64,000 bases of DNA, taken from NCBI GenBank assembly GCA_028015205.1, contig CM051517.1, forward strand, positions 55,799,455-55,863,454, written 5' to 3'. The translations under genes and the position numbers were made by a program. Position 1 is the first letter of the stretch; the number at the start of each line of letters is the position of its first letter. Below the pieces are notes generated by a model, which saw only the letters and a list, made by a program, of their open reading frames with translations, was not told the DNA's origin and searched no databases. This document shows, in pieces, positions 1-11,009 of the stretch. The stretch comes from Mytilisepta virgata. Its lineage: Eukaryota > Mollusca > Bivalvia > Mytilida > Mytilidae.

Positions 1-1249
1 TGCGCAAGCACTCTCTCCACGACGTCATATACGACGACCCAATCGCTTAGGAAGAGTAATACGTAATGCCCCAACTGATGTGCGCAAATGAAGGAAATTC
101 CCATTCAAAGTATAAATAAATGAAATCAAGTTTTACTATTTCTTTTAATCAAGTGAGAAGTTCAGCATACACATTCAATCAATCAAATGACCAATACTTA
201 CAAATCGCGATATAAAAATCAAAAAGAATTATTATCGTGCCATAAAATGCTGCAAAGCTCCGCCTTAGTGGCCTCGTCAAATGTCGGTGGTGTCCATCAC
301 CATAATAGGCTTGTTTTTGCACGAGATTTTCTGTTTGTTGTGGAGAGCAATAACAATTAACATAAAAGACTTGTTGTATAGCCCGCGCTTTTTACTATCC
401 ACTATTTTGTCAAGATTTGGTTACTCACCTGTAAAGTATTTTACTACGCACGAGAAGAAAATAGTAAAAAGCACGTGTTATAAGTTACGACAAACAAAAC
501 ACGTTAATCTAACCACAAGTTTTAAACATTGAAAACACGACGTAATGCGTGCTCAATTCAAACGTGTTTTGTACACATTATATTTAGAAATGTTTGAAAT
601 TTAAATATATGATGAAAAAATGATAGATAGACTTATGTTTATGCATGTTAGAAGTTGAAAGAAAGGTTCAGGAAAAATACCTCTTGAATACATTAAAAGA
701 AATACACGTACATTGTAATTGTCTTGTTTGGCTGAATATGAAATTTTATTCACATAGTTTGTAGAAAGTTTAGGAACAATACTCGAAATAAGTTTTGGAA
801 AATTTAGAAATTTCTAAATAATCAAAATATCAAGAACCAAAGCGAAGCCTTGTATTACATGTACCCTACTACGATGCGAATTCTTTCGTTATGTTACAAT
901 TATATCTCGATAAAGAATTTTGTTTGATTACAATCGTACACGTTTCATTGTTCACTACTTACTATTTCTAAATCCATTCATTAAACTGTGATAAATGCGT
1001 GTTAAACATGATTTGATTGGATGTTCGTACAGGTTCAGCGTGACGTGGTCAATTGCTCTCTCTCGAGTGGCTGTTTCATCGTGACATATGATGTTTGTTT
1101 GAAGTTGGAATTTCCAAGGTCGTGTTTGCGCAGGTCAGTTTACTCGTCCATGCATTGTCCATACTGAATTGACACTTTGTACCAAATACAAACAACGTCT
1201 TGTCAGAAACCGTTTGACAGATGGAAGTAAAATTATGCCTGAATAATCA
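1..1249. other. AT-rich non-coding stretch
   Basis: I see no recognisable gene or repeat here. The only open frame (281-532, 83 codons) has no family resemblance, no splice context and AT-rich composition like its surroundings, so it is not called. Confidence 0.5.
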
Positions 1250-1960
1250 TATAATGGTCCCTAATACAATTGATGTTTTTGATGCCGATCCGAAATTTAG
1301 CATGGCTGCCAGGGTCAATTATGCACTCTGATTGGCTGAAATTTCAAAATTTTCCCCTCTGAAACTACAAAAGCAATTTAATTGTTACATTGCAGGAATG
1401 ATCCTTACGTGGTCTTCTACCAACTTTATGTTGTTCATGCCAATATGAAATCCAAGATGTCTGAAACTACAGAGGCAGAAATTGTCCTTAAATGGTCCTC
1501 TGTCAAAATTGCGTCCGATGACCCAGAATGTCAACAAAGATGGCCGTCACAGCTGAACATAGTTTAACATAGGACCTGTTATGAAAATTCATTAAACAAT
1601 ATTCTGATCTGAGACGAATTGGCCAATTAGGACCAGACTTGGCAACAATGGTCATTAGATGGTCCACTTTCATTATTGTGTCCGCTGACATGGCCTGCCA
1701 ATCAAGGTGGCCACCAAAGCTGAACTTATTTAAACATAGGACCCTATGGGAAAATATAGTTTGCAGTCACCATACCGTAAACTTGGGCTTTTTCTCACCA
1801 AACTAATACCAATTGGTCTATTTCAGATTTGTGTTTAATAACCTTTAATGTCAACTAAGATGGCAACCACACCCTAACTTTTTTTAATATTGAACCTATG
1901 GGGAAAACTAGCCAAGATAACTGCTACACTTAACCTATCAGTCCTGTTGAAGGTGGACAA
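1250..1960 (+). repeat. degenerate ~167-bp repeat array (first locus)
   Basis: Several diverged units share the landmarks 'CTGAAACTAC', 'CAGGAATGAT', 'ATGGTCCTC' and 'TTTAACATAGGACC', which recur at intervals of about 165-190 bp. A further unit lies at 2505-2625. The same family recurs at 4.5-6.0, 19.4-21.0, 27.6-28.3, 33.0-33.2 and 34.5-36.1 kb in both orientations. Short open frames here are by-products of the repeat. The block 1.25-3.2 kb also resembles 19.4-21.5 kb in flanking details (for example the 'CCATCCAAGAA..TCCAA' and 'TATCCTGACATTC' segments), so it is probably one arm of a segmental duplication of TLR units. Confidence 0.65.
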
Positions 1961-1984
1961 GTTAAATCCAGGTGAGCGATACAG

Positions 1985-2480
1985 GCTTTTGAGAGCCTTT
2001 ATTTATTCTTTAGTTATATTCTTCTTGTATATGTATTTGTTTATTCTATTTTCTCTTCAACTTTTTAAAATGTTTTGGTTTGCAACATTTTAAGTCTTGA
2101 GCACAACTGTTCTGTTGGTTTGCCTTCATTTTAATGATTTTGTAGTTGGTTTTGTTCGACTTGTGTATTTTGTAAATTTAGGCCGTTTTATGCCCATTCT
2201 AACAGCTGACCATTTCAATTTTCCTCGTATTCTATTTCTCCATTGTATGAAACAACTCAACCATCCAAGAATTCCAAAGTAGTCAAACTGTTAAACACAT
2301 GACCAGGCACTTAAACACTGAAAAGTGGTAGGGTAAAACCGGTTGATAAACAATGTTAATACAGCATGATGATTACCCTTCCGCACCACCTGGTGTCATT
2401 GTTGTATTTTGTGAAAATTCAAATTAAAAGTTCTTTAGTTTCCGTCTTTTCATGTTGTCATTATGTTTCGTTATATGTGG
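1985..2480 (+). repeat. degraded family-3 retrozyme-like repeat, hammerhead core lost
   Basis: Two segments (about 1985-2110 and 2370-2477) match the family-3 hammerhead repeat at 11.01-11.30 kb, but in swapped order. The left segment reads up to 'GAGCACAACTG' and then diverges exactly where the hammerhead core CTGATGA should follow, so the ribozyme is incomplete. The swapped order would fit a relic of a tandem or circularly permuted copy; that is inference. Confidence 0.45.
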
Positions 2481-3059
2481 GCTATTGCCATCACTTTGCG
2501 TCCGTGCTCCGTTGTCGTATGCTAATATGAAATCCAAGATGACTGAAACTACAGAGCCAGTTGTAACCAAACTTGGCAGAAATGGTCCTTAAATGGTCCT
2601 CTGTCAGATTTGTGTCCCCCTTATCTATCCTGACATTCTGGTGTATAAAACATACTATAAAACTATTATGAAGCGAGTTGGTGACGTTGGAAATGTTGCC
2701 CGACGGAGTCTGAGATTTTCCAGTCTTGTAACTTCCATGGTGTTTGATTCTGTTTCTCACCCTCAAACACTCGAAACAACAAGCCAAATATGAGCTGCAT
2801 GCCATTGTTTACATCGACGATTTACTTCCCCTTTTGGGACGTCATAATATATGAAACCTGCGCCAGAGTTTGCGGAAGTGTTTTAATTACAATTCTAATG
2901 AGTTAAATGGTTCTTTTGAACTGGAATAACATTTTAATGTAAACTTTATATTTGACTAATACTTCTTGTAAAGAATGTTCAACTTTATTTCAAGCGCATT
3001 ATGTAAAAAGCCTGAGTATACGGTTTGGTGGTAAAGGGAACGTGAATTTCTTATCTCAC

Positions 3060-3420
3060 CCGTGCCCTGTCTTACATCTGAGAAATTCCTTAGTTTTCAC
3101 AAAATTTAACATTTTTGGAACATTAAAGTGAGTATTCAATAAGCTTTGTTTTGTTTTTCCTTTCAAACTTAACTGACGTCCTCATTCTTGTAGAGTACGT
3201 GTTATCATGGACTGATACACACATTATAACATTAAACTGGATTTAATGCAACAAACAAGGAAAAAATACCTATAGAAAAGTTTTCTTTTCCACTTTAAAC
3301 GCCCACTGAATGAAAAGAGTAGCGAGTTCTTTTGTAAAAATGCGTACGGTGGATTTACATTCAAATTTAAATAATATACAAGTACATCTTTCCAAAAAGC
3401 TTACTTGACTAAGCATTTAA
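3060..3420 (-). pseudogene. TLR relic D: 3' flank fused to N-terminal end
   Basis: Positions 3087-3190 resemble the 3' flank of TLR-A (6330-6440) and the flank at 21362-21480 ('AAATTTAACATTTTGGAA' then 'AGTATTC'). They are followed at once (about 3225-3400) by sequence matching the signal-peptide end of TLR-A (9105-9240), including 'TTAATGCAACAAACAAGG' where TLR-A has 'TTCAATGCAACAAACCAAG'. The ~2.5-kb body of the receptor is missing. This is best read as a deletion scar of a former TLR copy on the minus strand. It cannot code for a receptor. Confidence 0.6.
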
Positions 3421-3659
3421 TAAACATGTATCATACTATATGTATAATGGTAAATGCTGTATTAACTATTTACTGCGACAGTTGATTGCCATGTCTATTT
3501 TTCAGCAATAGCACCATTGTTTTGGTAATGATGAGATGCAGTAGCCTGGCTATATTTTGCCTACCAGCCTTTTTTATTATGTACAATGAAGTTCCATACA
3601 GTCTATCCTCTGGCCGTAGGCAATCATTGCACCCGGTTTTGTTGAAGATTGAATGCAAA

Positions 3660-4469
3660 AGACAATAGGGTTCACCCCATCACCATGGGTAATCATCAAA
3701 TAAAGTTTGGCGAAGATTGAATGATAAAGCAAAACTCTATTAAACTACAAGCTTTTTCTGTTATGCTAAAATATGATTTTTTCATTTGACCTTGAAATAC
3801 CGTAGGGTTCATCTAATCACCATGGGCAAATGATCGAATTACAGAATGAAAAAAAGATTTTTTCTATAGTTCTGTTTTCTCAGCAAGATCCTCAGGATAT
3901 ATAACAGTTTAATTCATCATTTGCAATATTGGTAGTAATTCATCATTAAAGGTCAGTCGTTCAAAAGAACTGTTGAAAGGTCTTTCCTGCATGACCCCAT
4001 CATGTGAACTTTCAAGGATCCCTTGTAGAAGCTTCTATGACGTATAGTATTTGAGATTTGCTAAATTAATTGCGTGACATTGATTTCACCTTGAGGTATT
4101 TTTCAAGGTCCAAGTTCAAGAACCTCAAATCAACAAACCTTGGGCCTCTATTATATATAGCTTAAGATAAATATTAAATGACTTGTAAATTGACCTTGGG
4201 CCTTGTCTGCATAAACTTCAATGGCGTATAGTTTTTTTTATATATACGTGATTAATGTGACATTGAAAATTACCTTAAACTTGACCTCAATTTCAAGGTC
4301 AAAGGTCGATTCCGAATTGCCCTTCTAGAAGTTTCTATGACGTTTAGTTTCTGAGATATATTCGATTGAATATTAAACCTTGATTGGACTTTGGCCTCAA
4401 TTTGAAGGTCAAAGGTCAAAGACCACAAACAGCAAACCTTAGGCCCTATGACGTTTTTAGCTGCCCTGG
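3660..4469. repeat. diverged repeat with 'TCAAGGTCAAAGGTC' motifs
   Basis: Similar sub-blocks recur, with 'CTTCTATGACGTATAG', 'TTCAAGGTC' and 'CAAACCTTGGGCC' at about 4.00, 4.10, 4.19, 4.29, 4.33 and 4.40 kb. The block resembles a common marine-invertebrate interspersed repeat and leads directly into the array at 4.47 kb. No coding potential is seen. Confidence 0.4.
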
Positions 4470-4917
4470 CCAAAAGCCATGTGAGCTTTTGCCATCATTT
4501 GGCGTCCGTCGTCCGTCCGTCGTCCATCGTCCGTAAACTTTCACATATTGATCATCTCCTCTAAAACCAATAGAGCAAATTTAACGAAACTTTACAAGAA
4601 TGATGTATGGAAGATCCGTTACTAAGATTGCCGAAATTTTTCCGATCCGCCAAAAAACATGGCTTCCAGAGCAGGACATAGTTTAACATTGGACCCTATT
4701 GTAAAACAGTTTAAAGTTTATCTCCTCTGAAACTACTTCAGCAAATTTAACCAAACTTTACAGGAATGATGTATGAAAGGTCCTTTACTAAGATTGCCGA
4801 AATTTTTCCGACCCGCCGTAAAACATGGCTGCCCGTGCAGGACATAGTTTATCATTGGACCCTATGGGAAAACATGTTAAAGTTCATCTCTGAAACTACT
4901 TGAGCAAATTTAACCAA

Positions 4918-5118
4918 TTTTTCTCCTTAGCTGAAATTTGGCTTCCTATTTCGGTATTTTTTGGTTGAGTACTTCTTGTTTAATATAAGTTTGGTTTTTG
5001 GTCTTCCAAATGTTTCGGTTTTAATGCTGCTGATGAGAGGTAACTCCTTGAAATGCGTCGTATACAGCATAGTATAAATTTACTATATCTGGTGTTAGTA
5101 TCTTTGGATTGTTATTAA
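4918..5118 (+). mobile_element. family-1 retrozyme, solo copy inserted in the 167-bp array
   Basis: The array phase is broken after 'TTTAACCAA' and resumes at 'AACCAAACTTTACAGG', implying a ~6-bp target duplication (AACCAA). The 201-bp insert runs from 'TTCTCCTTAGCTGAAAT' to the family 3' end 'GGATTGTTATT'. It contains one complete hammerhead ribozyme. It matches the monomers at 60.07-60.98 kb and the minus-strand copy at 18.71-19.14 kb. It has no coding capacity and must move with borrowed reverse transcriptase. Confidence 0.75.
5023..5070 (+). ncRNA. type-I hammerhead ribozyme (family 1)
   Basis: The catalytic core CTGATGA is at 5030-5036 and GAAA at 5050-5053. Stem I pairs AATGCTG (5023-5029) with CAGCAT (5065-5070). 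Stem II pairs GAGG with CCTT (one G-U) around a 5-nt loop. Stem III is A-U, U-A, G-U, C-G closed by loop GTC. The predicted cleavage is after A5064 (context UA), which satisfies the UH rule. Every required core base is present, so self-cleavage is predicted. Confidence 0.85.
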
Positions 5119-6050
5119 AACCAAACTTTACAGGAATGAGGTATGGAAGATCCTTTACTAAGAGTGCCAACATCTTTCCGATCCGCCTTAAAAACATGGC
5201 TACCAGCGCAGGACATAGTTTAACATTGGACCCTATGGGAAAATATGTTAAGGATCATCTCCTCTGAAACTACTTGAGCAAATTTAACCAAACTTTACAG
5301 GAATGATGTATGGAAGGTCCTTTACTAAGGACCTTCGAAATTTGTCCAATCCGCGGTAAAACATGGCTGCCAGTGCAGGACATAGTTTAACATTGGACAA
5401 TATGGGAAAACATGTTAAAGTTCATCTTCTCTGAAACTACTTGAGCAAATTTAACCAAACTTTACAGGAATGATGTATGGAAGGTCCTTTACTAAGTTTG
5501 CCGAAATTTGTCCAATCCGCAGTAAAACATGGCTGCTAGTGCAGGACATAGTTTAACATTGGACCCTATGGGAAAATATGTTAAGGATCATCTTCTCTGA
5601 ACCTACTAAATAAAATAAAACCAAACTTTACAGGAATGATGCATGGAATGTCCCTCACAAAGATTAATAAAAATTTTTTGCGATTTGTTTAAAAATATGG
5701 CCGCCAGCGCAGGACATAGTTCAACATTGAACCCTATGGGAAAAACATATGTTGATCATAGGCTCTGAAGCTATTGAAGCAACTTGAATCAAACTGTATT
5801 TGAATGATGCGTGGAAGGTTCTTAACAAAGATTGCTCATTTCGTTCCAATTCGACAACACACATAACCACCAACGAGGAACGTGGTTTAACATTGGACTC
5901 TATGGGACAAACATATTTTGATCATCTCCTCTGAAACTATTGAAGCATATTTAACCAAACTGTTCTGGAATGATGTATGGAAGGTCCTTTAGAGGGATTG
6001 CTCATTTCGTTCGAATTCCACTCCTTCCTGGAATTGGCACCACATTTGAC

Positions 6051-6668
6051 TTGACACTCCATCGGATATAATCCACTTACAATGTAACAATTGGTTACAT
6101 GCAAAGGAGCAGGACATGCTTACCCTTTCTGAGCACCCGATTCTACTCCTAGATTTTTAGTAGGAGTTCACATTGCAAATACCTTAATTCATATGATGTC
6201 GTCAATTTAAGACTCATCAGTTGGACTGAAGGTCAACAAAAGGTTGAAGAGCAAATTCATTATGTCAAACTAAATCATTGGGTAAAGCCAAAACTATCTA
6301 GGGACAAACTTATGCACGTGTGGTACTCCTCAGTTTTCACAAAATTTAACATTTTGGAAATATTTAAGCAAGTATCCTGTTAGTTTAAATTGTTTAATTG
6401 TATGCTCTGTTCTTGCTTCATTGGCGTTAGCAGTCAAGGAAAGCACGTGCAATCATAACCTAATTTTTACTGCAATATGAAACATTATTCATCCAAACAA
6501 CATGATTGGATTGTGGCAATACATATGACAGATTCAATGATATATCATTAAATGCGATTACTGATCTGTTAAAAAAAACACTCAAAACTTTGTTTTAACA
6601 AATTAGAACCGTTGTTTATAATTTCTATCAAGTCATTCATTGTGTCACACGTTTACACTTGTTCATAA
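6051..6668. other. 3' flank of TLR-A
   Basis: No gene. The part from about 6330 to 6660 is shared in diverged form with 3087-3190 and 21362-21703, so it belongs to the duplicated TLR unit, downstream of the stop codon on the minus strand. Confidence 0.55.
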
Positions 6669-9233
6669 TCACGGTCCATTTAGAATAATCCACATTTTAA
6701 GTTTATACCATGCGTCTTCGAGATTCCCCTCGTCATTCGGCCATTCTATCAAGCGTACATCTTTCCATATTTTGGCAAGTTCATCTGGAATATCAGTTAT
6801 TGTACAGCCTTGTGTTATAACAATTATCTTCTGTAAGTATTTAGTGTATTTTTCATATTTCACTCTTTCTATTTCATAATTTCCCCAATCTCTCATAGCA
6901 AACGATGGTGTTATCAAAAATAAAACATGTCTGCTTCTGTTAAGAGCAATTGCGACAACATCTGCTCGTGGTGACCCAACAACGAAATCACGATCCTCTA
7001 GACACATTTTCAGTCCCCATTCCTTTTCGACTTTGGCTGACAGAACTGTTTTGATCCAAGACAGGTTGTCATTAGAATACGATACATATAGGTCATATTC
7101 GTAATTTACGTTCCATTTCTTTTCAATTGCACGGCGGAATTTTCTATACATGAAGAAGGTAATTCGCCATCTTGTTTTGTAGATCACAACGGAGGTCAGT
7201 ATAAGTGAACAACTGGAAAACAAAAGTACTATTCCCGTTATGAACCATTTCGAACTATTACAGTTTTTGAAATATTTATGCAAATTATAATTAACTTCCA
7301 TCATGCTATGTTCCCCATCTGTCATTGTGCATGTATAGTTTCCATTTTTGTCCGTAATATATCTGTTTTTGTATAACCATTGAATAAATCCAACCGTTTC
7401 ACACGCACACATAAATGGATTATTGTTTAGAATTAGGTAAAAAGTTTTAGATTTTTCACGTTTGTTTATCCAGTCCAATGCATCATCATCGATTGAACTT
7501 AATAGATTAAACGATAAGTCCAGCAAAGTCAATTTAGAAAGAGTTAAAACCGCTTTTGGAATATATCTTAACAAATTATCTGATAAATTCAAATGTTTGA
7601 TATCTTGGGCTTGTGTGAAAACATCTTCATGCAAGGTCCATAACACATTTTTTGACATATCCAATTTCTGTAGATACGGTACTGACAGAAAGTTGTATTT
7701 TCCTTCTATTAACGTTTTATGCAATCCTGCATTTTGAAGAATAAGAGTTTTGAGAGGCGCAATTAAATCTCCGACACTGTGGTTCTTTACGTATAATACA
7801 GAATCAATACCGGACAAATCCAAGAATTCTAAAATATTTTTTGAAAGAAATGTTATTGGAGGAAATTTCACAAATTCAGTGTATGAAAAATCCAAATGTG
7901 AAAGGTTCCCAGATATTTGTATGTTATTTGGCTGGAAAGTACTCATAACGTGACTACACCTAATAACCTTTAGTTTTGGTGGAAACTGCAATGGTTGGAT
8001 GTCTTGATGTTTTACTGGCTTGTCATAATATGTTTGCGTAATATTTCTAGGATTCAGGTATATTGGGTTTTTAAATCTCAGTGGGTAGTAGGAAACATCT
8101 ATAATTTCCAGGTTAGACATATTTAGAAAGAGACTAATTGCCTCCCTAGATTGATGTCCTCTATCGAAAAATATCCTGTTACTTGATATAATCGCCGTTT
8201 CTATGCATTCAGGATGATTCAATGATAAAAGAGAACCTTTCTCAAAATCTACGATTCCGTTGTTTGATATATCAATTATCTTAAAACATATTGTCTTTAA
8301 ATATCTCACCATCGTTCTGTTTATTGTTATTGTAAAAGGAAACAGATCCGGTAATGGCGAAAAATCCGAAACATGATGAAAATTTATAACATCCATATAT
8401 CCGTCTTTGAATGGATATAACAATTCTAGTGCTTGAATTATATTAATAAGGGTATTAGAAAGATCCAGAATTTTCAGGTTTGGAAATGGTGATAATGCTG
8501 CAATTTCCGTACGAAAAAAAATCATACATGAAAGAATGTTTAATTCCTTTACGTTTGCTGAAAAATTTACAAACGTGTCATTCAATAAATGTCCAAGGTA
8601 ACAGAATTCAAATGTGAGTTTTTCCAGCTTTTTCATTTTTTTAAACCCTGGACCAAAACATGGGTATTTCTGGATATCTATTCCCAAACTGCAAAGATTA
8701 TATAATTCTTTAAACGTGTCATCTGGATACACGTATGTAAAATTTTCTGAATTTTTCATGTTTCGCCTTAAATCCAAATGTTCTAGCTTTGATGTTGGAC
8801 TGAATAATCCAAAAGGATAACCGCTGTTTATGATGATATTGTTATCTGTCATTGTCAGATTTCTTAAATTTACCAGTCCTTGAAACGCGTCTCTTTCAAG
8901 CTTTGAAATGTTGTTGAAGTTCAAGTTTAATGAAAGCAATTTTTCAAATTTTTGGAAAGTGTCATTTTCAATGCAATTTAAAGCATTATGACTTAAATCC
9001 AAAATTTGTATATCCGTATCTAAATCATCAGGAACTTTTTGAAGATTCCTTCCACAACAACTGGCGGTTTTGAGGTGCTGTTCGTCAAAAGTGTATGAAC
9101 ATTTTGACGTTAAACCGGATTCAATGCAACAAACCAAGTAAAAAATGAATATAAAAACAAAATTTACTAGTTCCATTTTAAAAGATTCCAGGTGAAACGA
9201 GTAACGAGACCATATGTAACACTGCGTATTCAA
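6669..9233 (-). CDS. Toll-like receptor A (single exon, single-cysteine-cluster type)
   Basis: The 854-codon frame encodes a membrane receptor of innate immunity. It has a signal peptide, a leucine-rich-repeat (LRR) ectodomain (about residues 70-610; repeats such as LDLSHNALNCIENDTF and LNLSDNLLRYIPKAV), one cysteine-rich LRR C-cap (NNPFMCACETVGF, two later Cys), one transmembrane helix (about 663-685) and a C-terminal TIR domain (711-854) that would recruit TIR adaptors such as MyD88. TIR box 1 is YDLYVSYS. Box 2 is RDFVVG instead of the usual RDxxPG. The box-3 'FW' is replaced by AW. The whole open frame is given; the inner Met at 9174-9176 (residue 20) is the likelier start, because it directly precedes the hydrophobic signal and aligns with Met7 of TLR-B. 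A TATA-like tract lies at about 9244-9258. No frameshift or stop is visible. The ligand cannot be told from sequence. Confidence 0.93.
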   Translation of the reverse strand: MNTQCYIWSRYSFHLESFKMELVNFVFIFIFYLVCCIESGLTSKCSYTFDEQHLKTASCCGRNLQKVPDDLDTDIQILDLSHNALNCIENDTFQKFEKLLSLNLNFNNISKLERDAFQGLVNLRNLTMTDNNIIINSGYPFGLFSPTSKLEHLDLRRNMKNSENFTYVYPDDTFKELYNLCSLGIDIQKYPCFGPGFKKMKKLEKLTFEFCYLGHLLNDTFVNFSANVKELNILSCMIFFRTEIAALSPFPNLKILDLSNTLINIIQALELLYPFKDGYMDVINFHHVSDFSPLPDLFPFTITINRTMVRYLKTICFKIIDISNNGIVDFEKGSLLSLNHPECIETAIISSNRIFFDRGHQSREAISLFLNMSNLEIIDVSYYPLRFKNPIYLNPRNITQTYYDKPVKHQDIQPLQFPPKLKVIRCSHVMSTFQPNNIQISGNLSHLDFSYTEFVKFPPITFLSKNILEFLDLSGIDSVLYVKNHSVGDLIAPLKTLILQNAGLHKTLIEGKYNFLSVPYLQKLDMSKNVLWTLHEDVFTQAQDIKHLNLSDNLLRYIPKAVLTLSKLTLLDLSFNLLSSIDDDALDWINKREKSKTFYLILNNNPFMCACETVGFIQWLYKNRYITDKNGNYTCTMTDGEHSMMEVNYNLHKYFKNCNSSKWFITGIVLLFSSCSLILTSVVIYKTRWRITFFMYRKFRRAIEKKWNVNYEYDLYVSYSNDNLSWIKTVLSAKVEKEWGLKMCLEDRDFVVGSPRADVVAIALNRSRHVLFLITPSFAMRDWGNYEIERVKYEKYTKYLQKIIVITQGCTITDIPDELAKIWKDVRLIEWPNDEGNLEDAWYKLKMWIILNGP

Positions 9234-10671
9234 ATTTAAATCTGATTATATAATATATGCATTTGTTCAGTATGCCATGAAACTATATAGCTAACCTGTC
9301 AAAGCATTTAAATTTCTTTTTAAATTTTTCCAAGGCTAGATATTACTATATGATATGACAGAATTCATATGATTGGTTTATCCGTATTTTCACCTAACAG
9401 CAGTCGTAGTTATAATTGGTGTTCTTTGTTCAATAGGTCTTTAGATCCCCAAGATCTTCCCTTTGTGTTTGGTTATTTTTGTTTGTTCACATCGTTTTCT
9501 AATGAAAAGAGTAGGAAAAATTGCTTTATTTATCTTAACGATATAAGAGGTATTTTTCTACCACTTTCGTATTGATATTTCGTACACTCATTTATTAATC
9601 TGTAACCATCCAAGACATTTTGATACAAAAAGTTGACAATACACTTTAGCTCGCTCTAGCTTCCTTATTCGGCGATATGAATAGACAAGAAGATTTACGT
9701 GAATTTTAATACGTCTAAACATTTAATTTACTGATTCAAAACCAGATATAACTATATAACATGACAGAACTGATACGGTTGTTAATTCTTTACACAAAAT
9801 CTTCATATGTACCCTACAAAAGTCCAAGTAATAGAAGTTTGATTTCAAATTCACACTCGAACAAACAAATATCAAACTTCTAAAACTCCAAACATTACGA
9901 TACATAAATTCTATATAATAACATGCAAATATTTTAATTGATATATTATGATAATATAGATATTGTGCATATAGTATGGCTCTGACCTGACTGCGGTTAT
10001 TGTGGGTTTAAATATATATATGTAAAGTGTATATGTACCTCCAATGATATAAATCATTTGTATTTGATTGCTTGCTCTTAATGGGCCCTTAATTGGAAAT
10101 AAAATTCTTTATTCTTTAGAGTTGCCAAAACACTAAGAATTGGGTAGTAACGTGTTACTCAAAGTTGAAACACACTTCGTGAATAAACATAAGCTAGGTA
10201 TAAAGTGTTTCCTAAGTTTGCCGTCAATTACCGAGGATATTGCCATTACATTGCATGAAACCTCCGGGATATTTGGAATACTCACGTGACCAACTATAGT
10301 CTGGATACCACAACTCTCAATATTCACATAAATGAAATCACTCCAAAATTTTAACGGTCGTCATGACGAAATGATTGACCGATACGAAGATTTTATCTCA
10401 CAAAGGAGACCAGATTTCAAGTCTTCCTGGAATTTACACCTACTGTATATCTCACATACATCTACAACTGATTTATCGATGATGATCCCCATAGATTCTA
10501 ACAACTCTGTACATTTCAAATAACAATTTTGAATATCCCAAAAGTTCACATGGTTAAAACTTTTGGAGACAAAACTTGCAGATATGCAGCAACGTTACAT
10601 TTGTTTGTCTTGACGTCATACTTTACGTAAAAATCAACGAATTGTCACAAAAACTAGAAAAGTCGTTCCTT
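9234..10671. other. 5' flank of TLR-A, part of the duplicated unit
   Basis: No gene is recognised. Segments at 9735-9905 and, more weakly, 9340-9375 match 17190-17350 upstream of TLR relic C ('AGATATAACTATA..ATATGACAGAA', 'TTTACACAAAATC'). This shows that the upstream region was copied with the receptor. The short ORFs here look random. Confidence 0.5.
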
Positions 10672-10830
10672 TAAACTATTTTGGTTGTGCGTATTAATTT
10701 GTCATTATATCTCTAACCGGTTTTCCAATATTTTGATCTCGAGCACTGCTGATGAGTTGTCAGTCAACGAAATGGCCATGCAGTGCATCAAATTTATTTC
10801 GGTATTTTGTGATACGTTTTATTAGATATT
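10672..10830 (+). mobile_element. family-2 retrozyme-like repeat
   Basis: The segment matches 54195-54345 ('GGTTGTGC.TATTAATTT', 'CGGTTTTCCAATATTTTGATC', 'TTATTTCGGTATTT'). It centres on a hammerhead motif. The outer limits are approximate because only two copies are available. Confidence 0.55.
10743..10786 (+). ncRNA. hammerhead ribozyme motif (family 2), probably crippled at the cleavage base
   Basis: Core CTGATGA is at 10749-10755 and GAAA at 10769-10772. Stem I GCACTG / CAGTGC is perfect over 6 bp. Stem II GTTG / CAAC is perfect around TCAGT. Stem III is very short (ATG / CAT). The base before stem I is G10780 where A, C or U is required; the sister copy at 54.3 kb has A there. The fold is convincing but cleavage is doubtful. 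Confidence 0.7.
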
Positions 10831-11009
10831 TCACCAGTGAAAAGACAGTAATTACGACTATTGGAAACAAAAGGTAGAGTAATAGTTTTAACTTTCATTT
10901 TGAAGAAATATTTGAGATATGAATTCACGAAAATCAACTTTTTTTAAAAGACACACAATAAATTGTCTCAAACTTCATTGGATTTTACCCACTTAAAATG
11001 TGACGAATA

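Larger units (their letters stand above)
4470..6050 (+). repeat. ~167-bp tandem array, best-preserved locus
   Basis: The landmark 'CAGGAATGAT' falls at 4761, 5298, 5465 and 5631, giving steps of 167 and 166 bp apart from one gap explained by an inserted retrozyme (4918-5118). Each unit carries 'AAAACATGGCTGCCAG', 'CAGGACATAGTTTAACATTGGACCC' in part, and 'CTCTGAAACTACTTGAG'. The left edge (4480-4540) has a 'GGCGTCCGTCGTCCGTC' run; a reverse-complement version ends the 34.5-36.1 kb array at 36.10 kb, which suggests the run marks one end of the element. The unit is nucleosome-sized, and 167 is not a multiple of 3, so it is not a protein repeat. The design resembles bivalve 'pearl'-type elements with tandem cores; that assignment is tentative. 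Confidence 0.7.

Noticed and set aside
281..532. 83-codon hydrophobic frame
   Set aside because: No homology recognised, no splice or promoter context, composition as background.
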